Made by a program: the position numbers and the translations under genes
Shown: in pieces, positions 14,193-26,900 of the stretch
Layout of the letters: each line of letters starts with the position of its first letter
Numbering within the stretch: the first letter of the stretch is position 1
Assembly (NCBI GenBank): GCA_012861695.1
Contig: JAAOOA010000086.1
Span: 22,054,866-22,118,865, forward strand
Source of the DNA: Trematomus loennbergii
Taxonomy: Eukaryota > Chordata > Actinopteri > Perciformes > Nototheniidae
DNA: 64,000 bases
Direction: 5' to 3'
The notes under the pieces: model-generated
The model's input: the letters and a program-made list of their open reading frames with translations, nothing else
Databases searched by the model: none
What the model was told of the DNA's origin: nothing

Positions 14193-15186
14193 GCTAATTG
14201 GGTGGCCAATATCAATAAACCATATCAACATTTGAAATAACAATGTTTACAGCCTGGTAGAGAAGAAAATGTGTTTGGTGTCTATTGCTAATTTTCCCTT
14301 TTTATGTCGACTAATATTCAACTTTTAACCAAAGTAAAGATTAAAGCTGAGCCTTTTTAGGGGTAGTTTTGAGGTAAAAACGGAGTGAAAAAGAATACAT
14401 ACATGTTTATATGTCTCCTGCTTTTGAGCCATTTTCATTGCTTTGGTCCGAAACACTAAAAACTTGATACACTGTATGGCGTTACATCATTGGTCAACAG
14501 AAACTGCCAAAAAGCATTCATAACTGGACACAAAAGTAACACTGGAATGCCAAGCACTCAAGAAACTAGATAAAAAAAGACAGAACATGCGTAACAATAT
14601 TTTGTGACTAGGTTCACCCAGTCAAAGGGCATTTTATTCATCTCATCAAAGCTCTGAACATCTGAAGGCCGGTCTGTGCACGTTGCACCGCCGACATCCG
14701 TACTGAAGCCCACTCTCTCTCCATGACTCTCTCCAGCTAAATGTTAGACCTCCATATCGATGAGTACGTGGGCAGCTGGTGAGTTGGCATCATGCGGAGA
14801 TAATCACAGCATCAAAATCCAGAATATTATGTGAGTTTTGTAAATTGCCGCAGTGCGAACAGTGGTGTTTGTCAAATGTTGCTGAAAGTCACTCAGTAAC
14901 ATCCCATGGAGGCTGGCTTAGGGAGTAATGAATGACTGTAATGGGATAACTTAACCGGGATACAAAAAAAAGTAACTGTATTCCTTTACAGATCCATAAA
15001 AGTAAGTGTAATCAGATTACTGCTAATTTTAGTTTTCCAGCAAAAGACATTACACAAATTGAAAAGGAATTCAACAACAATGAATCCAACATATGTGAAA
15101 TTGTTGAATAGGTATTAACAGTGAGATACAAAGCGGGTAAACAAGAGGATATACAATCCAATGGAGGCATTTCAGGCCGGGGGGGA
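14193..15186. other. No gene recognised
   Basis: Non-coding, AT-rich; no repeat was recognised beyond short runs. Confidence 0.45.
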
Positions 15187-15304
15187 GAGTGGGAGAGAAA
15201 CTCCCTCTGGAGGAACCTTTGGTATTTTAGCCGTATTTTAACCTATATAACACACTTTACAGGAAAGAGAACACACATAAAAAGCAGAACAGGGCCTCTT
15301 AAAG
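15187..15304 (+). mobile_element. Partial copy of the 390-bp TTAA element family
   Basis: GGGAGAGAAACTCCCTCTGG through AAAGCAGAACAGGGCCTCTT matches the right third of the element at 48,664-49,053. Confidence 0.8.
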
Positions 15305-15505
15305 GACACAGTGTTCTGTCTTCTTATTTAACTCTCAAGCATTTGATATTGGGGTAATCCAAAAATAACGGTAAGTAATCAGGTTACATTACTTTTATAT
15401 TTGTATACTTGTATTAGGTTATTAATGAAATGTTTAAAGTCACCCTCCCAACACTGCTTACAAGCATCTCCACCCACAGATTCACCTGCTTCTCCTCAGC
15501 ATCCT

Positions 15506-15530
15506 CTCTCTCTCTCTCTCTCTCTCTCCT
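15506..15530. repeat. (TC)n microsatellite
   Basis: About twelve TC units inside a longer pyrimidine-rich stretch (15,480-15,670). Confidence 0.9.
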
Positions 15531-15870
15531 TCCTCTCCTCCCTCGCCCCACCTCTTCCTCCCCAATGTCTATTTCTGTCGTCTCCTTTGGAGTCATTGAT
15601 GGAAGTGTGGTAGCTCGACTCCCCCCTTCTCCTCTCCATCCACTCTCTCTTATCCTCCTCCCACCTCACCAGTCGCCATGGTCTCCTTGCCCCAGCAACA
15701 CCCCCGCTGAGCTCTCGTGGTTAGTACAGTCTGCCTGTGCTCTCTCCTTATAAGGGCAAAATACATTGACAGAGGCGGAGAGAGGGGGCTGTACCAGTGT
15801 AGGCAGGCAGGTAGGGGGACATGGCTCCAAGCAGGAGGAGAGAAAAGATGGAGCAGAGATTAGGAAACAG

Positions 15871-15900
15871 GGAGGAGGAGGAGGAGGAGGAGGAGGAGGG
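15871..15900. repeat. (GGA)n microsatellite
   Basis: Ten GGA/GAG triplets in a purine-rich patch; the poly-Pro and poly-Gly frames here are artefacts. Confidence 0.93.
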
Positions 15901-16866
15901 ATGAAGATGGCCAGGGTGATGGGGATTTGTGATAAGAAATGCGGTTTAGAAAATAGCAACATTTTTCATCTGAGGAGGCTAGAAGCACATATTATTTGGC
16001 ATCAAAACAGTCGGATGCAGAAGATTTTGATGGCTATTTTTCTCCCTGAGTTGTATGTAATAGCAGGTTAGAAAAACCAACAAAGAAACAGATATTAGAA
16101 ACAGTGACTATCCACTGAATCCAGGGGAATTGGATTTAAAACAGTTGGCATTTGTCTGAATATTTGTACATGTTCTATATACTATTTTGGAACAAGACAA
16201 AAATAGGTAAACAGCATTAACACCAAATCTTTCCTTTAAATCCCATGATGATAATATTTCCAACTGCATTTCCAAAACTATATATAAACCACACAGAAAT
16301 TGTCACATAAATGAATAATAAAATGACCTTACTGTTTGCATCAATCAGTTTTACAAATGCAGTAGGGCCCATACATCCTTGTAACATAAAACACTCATTA
16401 TATACACTAAACACTTCAGTTCAGACATTTTCTCTTGTTTGATTTAACTCTGAAATGCAGAAAGGTTTCCTCCTAGTTGAATACATTTAGTATACCTGTA
16501 GAATAGATCATGTCAGCAATTCATGGTATCTGAAACAGACAAATCAATTGTATTTTCGGGTGGAAGAAGTGCTACCTAATCTGCCCCGACAGTAGCATCA
16601 GTATTAAAAAAACAATGACTGTAATCAGTTATTTTGTCATCAAGAAAAGCGCCTCCACATCATCATGATCGTCACAGCGATCATATTCACATAAATATTT
16701 TGTGCTTTCATGCTGTGTGAACATGTGTCACTTCACAGTCAATACAGCTTAAACACTGCTTCACTCACCATCAATAAAGTATTGATCAGATATTCAAAAT
16801 GTAAAAGCTTTTTATCCATTAAATATGATCAATATGCAGTTTAATCTAAAAAGCAAATGTTGACCA

Positions 16867-16980
16867 TAAAGAGGCCCTTTTAAACATTTTGTGGTTTTCC
16901 TTATCCTGTAGTGTTAATGTGCATTTCAATGATCTGCAAAGGCTAAAAGTTCCCACAAAAAAGAGTTTCTCTCCCACACA
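16867..16980 (-). mobile_element. Partial copy of the 390-bp TTAA element family
   Basis: Starts TAAAGAGGCCCTTTTAAAC and continues TCCTGTAGTGT... and GATCTGCAAAGGCTAAAA, the inverted right end of the element at 48,664-49,053. Confidence 0.75.
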
Positions 16981-17278
16981 CTTGTGTCAATTTTAACACT
17001 TTGGGCAGCTTCGTCTGGAGCCAAAAATGTTTAATACAAGTGTTTTTCAACAGTTCTACAAAGACCTGTTAAAAGACGTAGATGTGTAAGATATAACACA
17101 GTATGCAATCATGTCTTTTAAAATTTGATAACACTTTATGTTGAAAATGTTGTAATATAAATGTTCAATTACAATTACAAGTTTAATAGAGTGTGTGTGG
17201 GAGGCTAAGGTGTCTTGATTGCCATAGTGCCAATGACTGTGAACAGATAAAATGGAGGATTTCCCTGAGTATGTGTGG

Positions 17279-17279
<1 letters not shown>

Positions 17280-17369
<90 letters not shown>

Positions 17370-17395
17370 TGTGTGTGGTGTTGTGTGGTGTGTGT

Positions 17396-17472
<77 letters not shown>
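17280..17472. repeat. (TG)n microsatellite, interrupted
   Basis: A TG array of about 190 bp with several GG and TT phase breaks, densest near 17,370-17,400. Confidence 0.97.
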
Positions 17473-17478
<6 letters not shown>

Positions 17479-18751
17479 TGTTGGTTCAGCTGGAGCGTTT
17501 CTCAGCGTCACACCTCTTGCGTAGCAGCAGGTCTGCCTGCGAGGACTGGGCCAAATGGGCAGGTGCTAATTGGACCAGGAGCTTCTGAATGGAGGCGTTT
17601 GCAATGAATGGAGGTGAGTGTGCAGAGCGAGGGGCCTCATGTGATCCATGTGTGTATGTTCGGTGTGTGTACGGTACATCACGTCAGCAGTGCCACAGAC
17701 TAAATAATCACACCTCCTTTCTCAGTTACGTTGAATAGACCCCTTCATTTAGTCACAGATGGAGGTATGACAGCCCTTTGGGGATGATGCGAGAAGAGAG
17801 ACACAAATCCATTTAGTCACAGATCCCTAAGTGGAGTAAAAGCAGACAGAAGTAAAGGAAAGAGAAGGGAATTAAACCAACACAACACCCGGTTGCTAAG
17901 TGTGTCAGCATGCACCAAAAAGAAGGCAGGTGGGGTTCAGTTAATGGGGTGTGTGTGTGTGTGTTTCCACATATTATCAGTATGAAACATCTGCTCTAGT
18001 TAATCTTCACCAACCTGTAGGCAATACTACATTTACTCTGAGTAATTTCCCCACAGGGAACAAAACTCATCCTAAAGCCAATGCAACTGAGCAGAAGAAA
18101 ATAGATCACATGAATAATTAGGAGCTCGATTCAGGAATTTGGAGATAATCCTTTGCTCAAAATCTCCAGCAGTGAACTTCATCCTCTCATCTTTCCATCA
18201 TGCTTCTCAAAAGGCCTTCTCTTTGAAGGAATTAGGTAATAAAAACAGTTGAGGCAGCGATGAGTCTCGACAGCTCTCTCCGGTGCGTGTCTGTAATGTA
18301 AAGAGACCGCGGTGGGAGCCAAAAGGAGAGATGGGAGTTTATTGGATGAGTAAATTGAAGGACATCCAAGAAGGAGGTCACAGCTTCAGACCGATGGAGA
18401 TTTGCTGACCGGATGACTGTATGCATGCATATATTTGAAAGAGGTTAATAACACGGTGCAATAAAACACCATATGTTCGCTTTCCAAACTCCACAAAAGC
18501 AGACAAAACACATTCACTTGTCTATAGAACTGTATTCATAAGAAGCAAGTCTCTAAAACATTTTGTACTCAATATTTTACATAATTCAAAGAGAAAAAAG
18601 GCTCAGTAGCAACACCATTAGTATCCTAATACCCAGAATGATACCCAGAAAACAGGCCATTGGACATCAACAGATCAGCGTAGATTGTCCTTGATTTTTC
18701 TATATCACTTACAGTTTATTTGGGTAGTATTGTTATTATTGAGAGACACTA
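17473..18751. other. No gene recognised
   Basis: Mixed-composition non-coding DNA with a short (GT)n at 17,948-17,964. No exon with supporting splice signals was seen. Confidence 0.45.
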
Positions 18752-19528
18752 ATGGCGCATTTCCATTGCAGGGCCTCGCTCGGCTTAGTACGGTATAGTT
18801 AGGCCTTGTTAGGCCTTGTTACGAGTGGCTCACTTTATGCTGCGTTTCCATTACAGTTTAGTAGCTGGGGTAGTAACTATAGTAACGCAGTGTAGGCGGA
18901 GCCGTGACGTCATCTTCAATGAGAACCACAGAAAAACAACATCAGCCGTTAGCTGTTAACACTCAAGCTCACAGCTCCTCATATCTGTTCAGAAACTAGA
19001 CAAAAGTTAAACAAGTACAAACCACAGACTGTCTGTGTCATGGCGAATACAGTCGCTGGTTTATTTATGTCTGTATAAGCCGTTGTTGTGAGTGTGGACG
19101 GTCGGAGCATATACTGCGTTAGCTTAGCCGATCTCCATTCAGAAAACACGCATTTTAAAAGGTTTTTCGCCTGCCGTCTGTCTGCAGACTTGTCAAAGCA
19201 TTAATTCATGGTTTTTACTAACCGGTATCAGTATGTTGTTACTTCAGCATCATTTTGAAACGTGTATTACAATTAAATCACGGTCAAATATGTTCATCTT
19301 GTTGTAGTTGTAGCCCCCTTGCCAGCGATTCTCTCTCTAGTTTAGCATACTCAGCCCGACTCAGCCTGGTTGTTGGCCCGGAAAGAACCTCGATTTTATG
19401 GGGCCAGAAAAACTGTGAAATAGTACCCGCTAGCCGATACTACGCCAAGTGGAAACGCAACCAAAAACGGGCAGTGCACGGCACGGCACGCTTAAACCGC
19501 GCTCCGCGCTGTAGTGGAAATGTGCCAT
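18752..19528. mobile_element. DNA element A, copy 1 (777 bp)
   Basis: Begins ATGGCGCATTTCCATTGCAG and ends GTAGTGGAAATGTGCCAT, imperfect terminal inverted repeats. It aligns along its length with 43,255-43,988. The open frames inside are not protein-like. Confidence 0.85.
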
Positions 19529-19544
19529 AGGAAGACATCCTGTG

Positions 19545-19605
19545 GGGGAGAGACATTTGGGATTTGAGCCTTTGCAGACCATTTACATACACATAGGCTA
19601 CATCC
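19545..19605 (+). mobile_element. Fragment of the 390-bp TTAA element family
   Basis: TTTGAGCCTTTGCAGACCAT and TTACATACACATAGGCTAC match the right half of the 48,664 element. Confidence 0.6.
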
Positions 19606-19639
19606 TTGTTTTCACAATAAAAAAAATGCAATTTGACCC

Positions 19640-22600
19640 ATGGTGGTGATTCAGGGTGACTTTTTGAAGCCATTGGCTCGAAATGGGATGTGACACTGGA
19701 TGAGGCGCAGTTACACAGTTACTGGGTAGAAGGAAGGGGTTAACACATTGTTTGTGCACATGTGTGTGTTTGTATCGGTGCCAATAAGGGGACGCTGCAG
19801 GGGGGGAGGGGTTGGGTGTCCCAGAAATTGCCCTTCACCCTTCCCCCCCAATGTTGGGCACCCACATGGACAGTGACAGAAGAGGAGGAGGGAGGGGATG
19901 GAGAGACGCCAGCATGCCCCCCGGCACCCAGATGATCCTGCTGCATGTCTCTGTGCAGATCCATTTAACTAGTATCAGTTGAGAACAGATCCTGGATTAC
20001 CACAGCTATTGGGCTGAGTGTGCATATCACAATATCAGAATAAATATCCTTTATGCGTCAAACAGCGGGGGAACGTTGATACAGCACAGGGGACAGTGCA
20101 GATAAAAAGGCAAATACATTTACTATATCATCATTTAAATAATAAGCATTGGTGGAAAGTCAATTTACTCATTACTAAAGTATAATTTTGAGGTACTTGT
20201 ATGAGTATATTTGACACTTGTAGTTACTTTTTACATAAAAAAACGTGGTGTGGTTAGACATAATGCTATTAAGTAGTACAAAAACTATTCAAACTGTGCT
20301 CCACATTGACGAAATTCAACATAAAGAAAACACTCACATGTATTTGTTAGTGATACAAATATGGTATTATTACTTTTATTTGTATTCATTTTTAGGTGAA
20401 GGATCTGAGTACCTACACAGTAAGAACATGTAGCAGCATTAAGCATTATAAAATAAATATTTTAGATTATTAGAGTAGGAAAAGTTTCGTTTTTAGGGGT
20501 TTTGGTTAGCTTGTAATGTTTCTGTATTATACATGAACTCTTTCCAATTCTAGATGTATTATTGATATATATTGTAAATATTTTATGTTTGGTGTATTGA
20601 AGTTTGTGTATGTATAAGGTGACTGAGGTAGGTAGACTGAAGCATCCAGTAATAACAATACCAAACTGTACAAAAGTGTAAATTGCAGTCTTTAAGGAAA
20701 ACTTCTCCTCTTCACACACTAACACACACTGTACTGAACATCCCGCCACGTCTCCATACGCTTCTAGGCCAAAGTTTCCCAGTAACCCTTCGTCGTCCAG
20801 ACCTCTCCTTTCCCCCCCGAGGCTGAGCTGATTAACAGTAATCGGGAACAACAATGCATGATAATGTGAATCATAATGGGCCAATGGAGGCGTCCTTTGG
20901 CCTGTGCTCCATATGAGTCCAATGGCACAGTAATGGTGTACACAGGCCCTGCAGGGACAAGCCAGACAGAGACAGAAGCAGCCAGACTGTAGGTTAATGT
21001 AAATGGAAAGGACGTGGAAGGCCTGGGGGAGGTCGTCAACATGGTGTACACACAGAGAGAGATGAGGAAATGAGTTTATTTTGAAATGTAAATACACTCA
21101 TGCCTGCCAGAGTACACACATTAATGCAATTAGGTCACTCTGTACTGTACATTTTATATTGTTATGCATAAAGAATGAGTGACATTCAAAAACTGAAAAC
21201 GTGTTTCTGGTTTGTGAAAAGCTGATATCTGAGAGATTAGGTTTTTTCTTTAAAACAGCAGCCAAGTGTGGACAGGGTGTTTTGTTTTTGCAGCAGTTAT
21301 TGCCTCCTTGTCTCTCCTCACCTCCTTTTGGCGGCCAGCTGTTGTTCAGCCAACCACGTCTTTCCCCTCTATGTCTCTCTCTCTGTGGGGAGTTACAACC
21401 AGACCAAGATCAGTTGGGAGTGGAGGAGAGTTTTAAGTTTGGGGAAGCCTATTAACACAAAATCATAATGAAAAGTAGGTTTACACAAACAAGGAGAACT
21501 ATTAAAATATGAAAGAAGATGTGTTTCTCTGAAGTTGGGGAAGTTGAATTCTTTACCAACTGATTTAAAGGGCTGTATGAACATCTTTAGGTTTAAGAAA
21601 ATGTATTTAACAATAATAATTACAGTATAAAGATGTCAGGTGGTGGTAGGTTGTTGTGTTGACTTTGTTTGTTTTTGATTTTTTGTTTTCAGGTTACGGT
21701 AAGAGTACGTTAGGTATTGGCAGCAGTGATTGACAGACCGTCTAATTAGAGTAGAAGGCAGGTCAAATAAGACTTATAATAATGTACAGAAAAGTAAGTA
21801 CAATAAGAATATGACTATTTAACCTAAAAATGTAATAGAATATGTACAGTATATCAGAATCCAACCTGTGGTGGTTTAAACGATACTGACATTACAGTGA
21901 CATTTCCAAGAGAACACACACATATACTCTGAAGCCGAGGCCCGATCCCAAGTGACTCCCAACTTGTCTCACTCAGGAGAGGTGAGGAGGTCGAGCTATT
22001 TCACTGTGGAGGGAAACACACACACACACACACACAAATATACACAGTCCGTCCCCTTTCACCTCATTTATCACTCCATAAATTGGGCTCTGTCTCTGTC
22101 TCAGTGTCTGCAGCTCTAAGAGATGGAGCTGACAGCTAACGGATATTAATGAGACTCATCGACTGAGTCCAATTCCTTTACTCTCAACTGTCTCGCTCCT
22201 CTTCTCTCTACTGTGCTCCTTCCTCTCAGTATTTCAATATATCTGCCATTGATGGATAACAACTGAAAACTGTAATGAGAATGATGACCCAGTGCAATTT
22301 AATTGATTATACTTCAATTTGAGCATTAAAAACGTAACAATTAAGTAAAGATATATATACAAAAAAGCAAAGCTGTATGTGCAATTAATTGTATGTTTTG
22401 TAACCTATCATATGTATTTGGCTTGTTTGGTTCCATTAGTTTACAGTTAGTTTCCATAAAAAGGCTTGTTTACCATTAGTGCAGTCGTACAGTAATTGCC
22501 TTTAATCCTTGGGTTACTCCTTGCACTTACCGCGTCTATATTGCATAGATTGGGAGTAATTATTCAAAATGTACACACACCTTTGGATTTGTGATCAAAT

Positions 22601-23954
22601 TGACTATTTGTGGTATTTCAACTAGTATTGCATGAGGACTGTGTTGTGTCGACCTTCCCAGGGACCGCAGATGAAAACTAGCAGGAAGCCAAATCTCTAC
22701 TATTTTAAATGTTTTTGTACGTATTACTTAACAAACCTTTTCTTTAAACTATTGTTTTTTCACAAGTGCTAAATAAATAACTTCTTGTGTATTGCAGGAT
22801 TGTAGCAGCACTGTGATTCTGCCAAATATCTCTGGCGCCACCTGATGGAGATTCTAGGTAAATGCACTCTGACTTCAGGCTTTAATTTGTCAGGTTTACA
22901 TTTTCTACACCACTAAATAAGTCTACAGCTCAGTGCACTGAAATACTACATTTATGAACATTTGGATTTGTTTCCAAATGAATAAATGAAATAGGTTTTG
23001 TTAAATGCAATTACAAAATATGCTTTATGTGACATTTTAAATAAAAAAGGCACTGCAGCTGATTTAAAAGTTTGTGATCTTTTTCCAATCCTGATTTTTA
23101 AAGCTAATGATTGAAGTCAACTTTATGCAGCACAAAAGCTCTCACACATGAACACGTTAAATCTCTGTCTCTGACAATGTGGCAGAAAGCAATCCTTATG
23201 AGCTTGTTGTAGAATTTAAACACTGTGGGTAGAAAGTTTTTCAAGCATTTTGTGGGTGGCTACAGCATGGCACAACGCTTTCCCCATTGTAGTCGACTGT
23301 ACTGTGAGAGTAGTAGAAAGGACAGCTTTGAACCAATGCAGCAAAACACTTCTATATGTAAAGATATAACCACTGTGGGGGAAACTTCTGAAGCAATTGG
23401 AGTCAGGACTCAGAGAGACACGAGGAGAGCTGGAGCTTTGATGGCAAACACTGGACGTTTATTTGGAGCTTCGGCCGGAGAATTCACAAGACATGTCACG
23501 GGCCACGAGTTGACCACACAGTTGAGATGCCACAATCAATTCTGAAGAACTCTTTCTGCAGCTTGATGTTTTAACTAGTTCGGAGTGTAATAATCAACAT
23601 TCTTTATCAGTGAGACTAAACAATTATGGACCCTGAATCTAACAAGAGCTCTCGTCCATAGAAAAGAATGTGTGTGAACAGTAAACTATCTCATGTCAGC
23701 TTGTGCTCCGTCATAGACTGGCAACAACAATGCGCCCAAGCAGCTCCTCCTTAAGAGAGATAGCAGCAATACCCAAGGCCGTAGACCTATGCCGTGGGAA
23801 AGGAGACAGTGAGAGGAGAAAATGATGAACTGTGTCGAAGGTTGAATACCTAAGCAAATGATTCCCTAACAACCACCACCATCCATTTATTACAATATCC
23901 AGATATGAAGAATGTTACAGTGACTGCTTTCTTTAGCACCTGTTTCCAAGAAAT
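19640..23954. other. No gene recognised; minor repeats
   Basis: Includes a fragment (20,148-20,235) resembling the teleost repeat that reads TACTTTACTTGAGTA in other copies, and an (AC)n at 22,018-22,036. The stretch 23,225-23,560 has a 106-codon frame with no recognisable domain. No splice-supported exon was seen. Confidence 0.45.
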
Positions 23955-26900
23955 TACGGTTTACGAAAAGTCACGTTTATTGTTGAAGAAATTGAATAAC
24001 TCAACAATGTACACTCAACAAACATGGATGACACAATTCAGCACAAACATGATCATTAACAAGAATGTTGTCTTGTTTCACTGGCGTAAAAAAAATGTTC
24101 TTCCATAAATGTAGTCTCTGTGTCATGTCAACAAAATAAACCATCAAAAAAGGTGGAAAAAGTAAAAATCAGTATCTGTATTTTGTAGAGTAATCCTTGG
24201 GAGACACCACCAGACCTCGTCCTTTTCTCGCTCCACGGTAAACTGTTTCCACAATGTCAATCATCTCCTGCTTGTCCTCCATCGTCCAGTTAATCTTGTT
24301 GTTGTTGCCGGTGCCCAAATCAATCATGATGTGTTTGTTCCTGTAGAGACACAAACATTAAGTTCTCAATGACAGGCAGGACCGGACACGAGAAGGTCTT
24401 CAAACAGCAACCTGGTTCTTCTAAATCAGATATTATACAAGGGTTTTATTGATTTTTACATGAAAGCCATTGAGCGCTCACCTAAAGAAGAACATGACGG
24501 TGCAGGGGTCGTACAACTCGTACATCTTGTTGAAGTCGGGCACTTCTGTGATGTCCACCAGGTAGATGACGGCAAAATTCTTCACCTGTCAGGAAATACA
24601 TATGTAGAATATTAATAAAACAGCAAACCATTATTATGAACAGCAAACATTACAGGCTGAACAACACAATGAGGGAAGGCTAGTTACTTGATTTATCTAA
24701 ATATTTCTCTTTGACTAATGTTTTTGTTTACAAATGGCAGCAATTAATTTTCCAGTTCACAGTAGCATAATGAAATATTAAACTATCATCATAAAACAGC
24801 AAAGTATTCAACATTACAGGCTGAGCAGCACAACGGATTTACGCTATTTACAATATGGATCAGAATACTTCTCCTAGACTATTGTTTTTTTGTTTGTTTA
24901 CAAATAACAGCATCTGCTTTACCAGTTCACAATTTAATACATGTCATATTTGTATGACATGTTATTTACATTACAATGGCTACCTGATAACACTCATGTT
25001 ATCAGCTCGTCTTTATCAGGAACAGGCAAATCAGAACAGGCCTCCCTTCACTGACTCCCTGTACGTTTTAAGATTGATTTAAAGATGTTATTGTTCGCTT
25101 ACTACTCACTAAATGGGCTAGCTCTAACCTTTCTCTGACCCTTTACATCAAGGTCCCATTTAGGTCACTCAGGTCTGCTGACATGTGGGTTGTCCCAAAA
25201 TCACATTTAAAGCACATTGGGAGAGCAAGACTTTGCAGTTGTAGCCCCCCAAACTGGAATGAGTTACTGAAAAGTACACTGACCATGCTTTAAAAATCCC
25301 ATCTCAAAATGCATTTTTTATCCTAGACTTTGAATTTAGTAAGCATTGCCTTATTGCTTTATTATTTTACTGTCTTTTAAGCAGGTATTTGTCTGTTGAG
25401 TGTTGTTTTAATGTTATTTTGTTTCTTAAATGTAGAGCACCTTGGTCAACCATCTTAGTTTTAATCAATGTAAGATATGAACTAGTGCTTAACATACTGT
25501 TCGTGGACTGCTACAAACCTCTTTTACCTCACCTTTTTAGTGCACTGATAAAAATAATGGGCATGTCTTTACATTACATTACATGTCATTTGTTAGACGC
25601 TTTTATCCAAAGCGACTTACATACATTCAGTACTGTGGACAATCCCCACAGGAGCAATTTGGGGTGAAGTGTCTTGCTCGAGTGGGACTCGAACTTGCAA
25701 TCCTCTGATTCGAAGTCCAGCACACTATCCACTGAGCCACAGCCTCCCTATGTCTAAATATGCTTTCAAAAGAGCATAAGTTACAGCTTTGAGACATGAT
25801 TGCTCTGCCTCAGCTTTTTAACATCTGTATAGCTTTGAGCAGCATGTCCTGAAAACAGTCTCCAAACTGCTGACTGAGAGGAAGACAACCCCAACATAAC
25901 GCACTGTAATGGGAATCTGTAATCTGCAATAAACCGCCAAGAGCAGTGATTACCGAGATGAACATGGTGATGAATCTTCACATCCCTTCAGAGGACAACA
26001 TCAATCTGCACTAGAAAATATATAAAGCATCCCAGGAAAGGACCCTTGTATGATGTTCACTTCACTACCTTGAAAAATGTATATGATTTTCAGCTGAGGT
26101 CAAGTCGAACTAGATCTGTAACACTCCTGTTGGAGCTAAAAGGCTGAATATTTAATAACCACCAAGGATTTGGAAAGGTTTAATTATACAGTTGATCTGA
26201 AATAGTATCCTACTGTAGTTTTTGTACGTGTAGAATAAACCATTCCTTGCAAATATATCATTTTTTTACCAACATTTACCCCAACTAACAAAAGGAAATG
26301 CAAGGTTCCTGAGCAGACGGCACCTTGTATAGCAGCCTCTGCCTGAGTATCAATGTGTGTGAGGTTAATGCTAACGTGTTCAACAGTGCTTTGAGGGGTC
26401 GCAAAGACTCAGAAAGCTGATCATAACTGTTGTTCGGTTTCAGATCTATTCACTTACCCTTATACACTTTGAGAGTAAACATTAGTGTATAGTAAAACAC
26501 AATACATTTGACTGAAATACAAAGTTTAAATCTGAATTAAAAACATCTTGCTTGATTTTTTGTTGCCATTTTCGTGCTACTTTATGATACGGATACAATG
26601 CTGTCTCTATAGAAAGCTGTTACACTGGATTAAAGTAACTACGTTTATTTACTCAACTACGGTACTTCAGTACAATTTTAAGGTACTTTACTTGAGTATT
26701 TCAATGTTCTGCTACGTTGTATTTCTACTCAACTCTAGAGGTAAATCTTGCACTTTTACTCCGCTACATGTATCTCACCTTTAGTTTCTTTGTAGATTTG
26801 GATAATGATGTGAAATTCAAACAACGTATAAATCAGACTTTAGTTCCACCTGGAGTAAATTCACCAGCTACCCTGCAGTATACAAAGTCATTAAAACTAG

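Noticed and set aside
15666..15962. 98-codon proline-rich frame
   Set aside because: It arises from a (GGA)n/(TCC)n repeat and adjacent low-complexity DNA.
20462..21097. 211-codon minus-strand frame
   Set aside because: The composition is not protein-like in its second half and no domain or splice support was seen. It is possible but unsupported.
23225..23560. Possible LTR or gene fragment (106-codon frame)
   Set aside because: No matching partner LTR, primer-binding site or protein motif was found.
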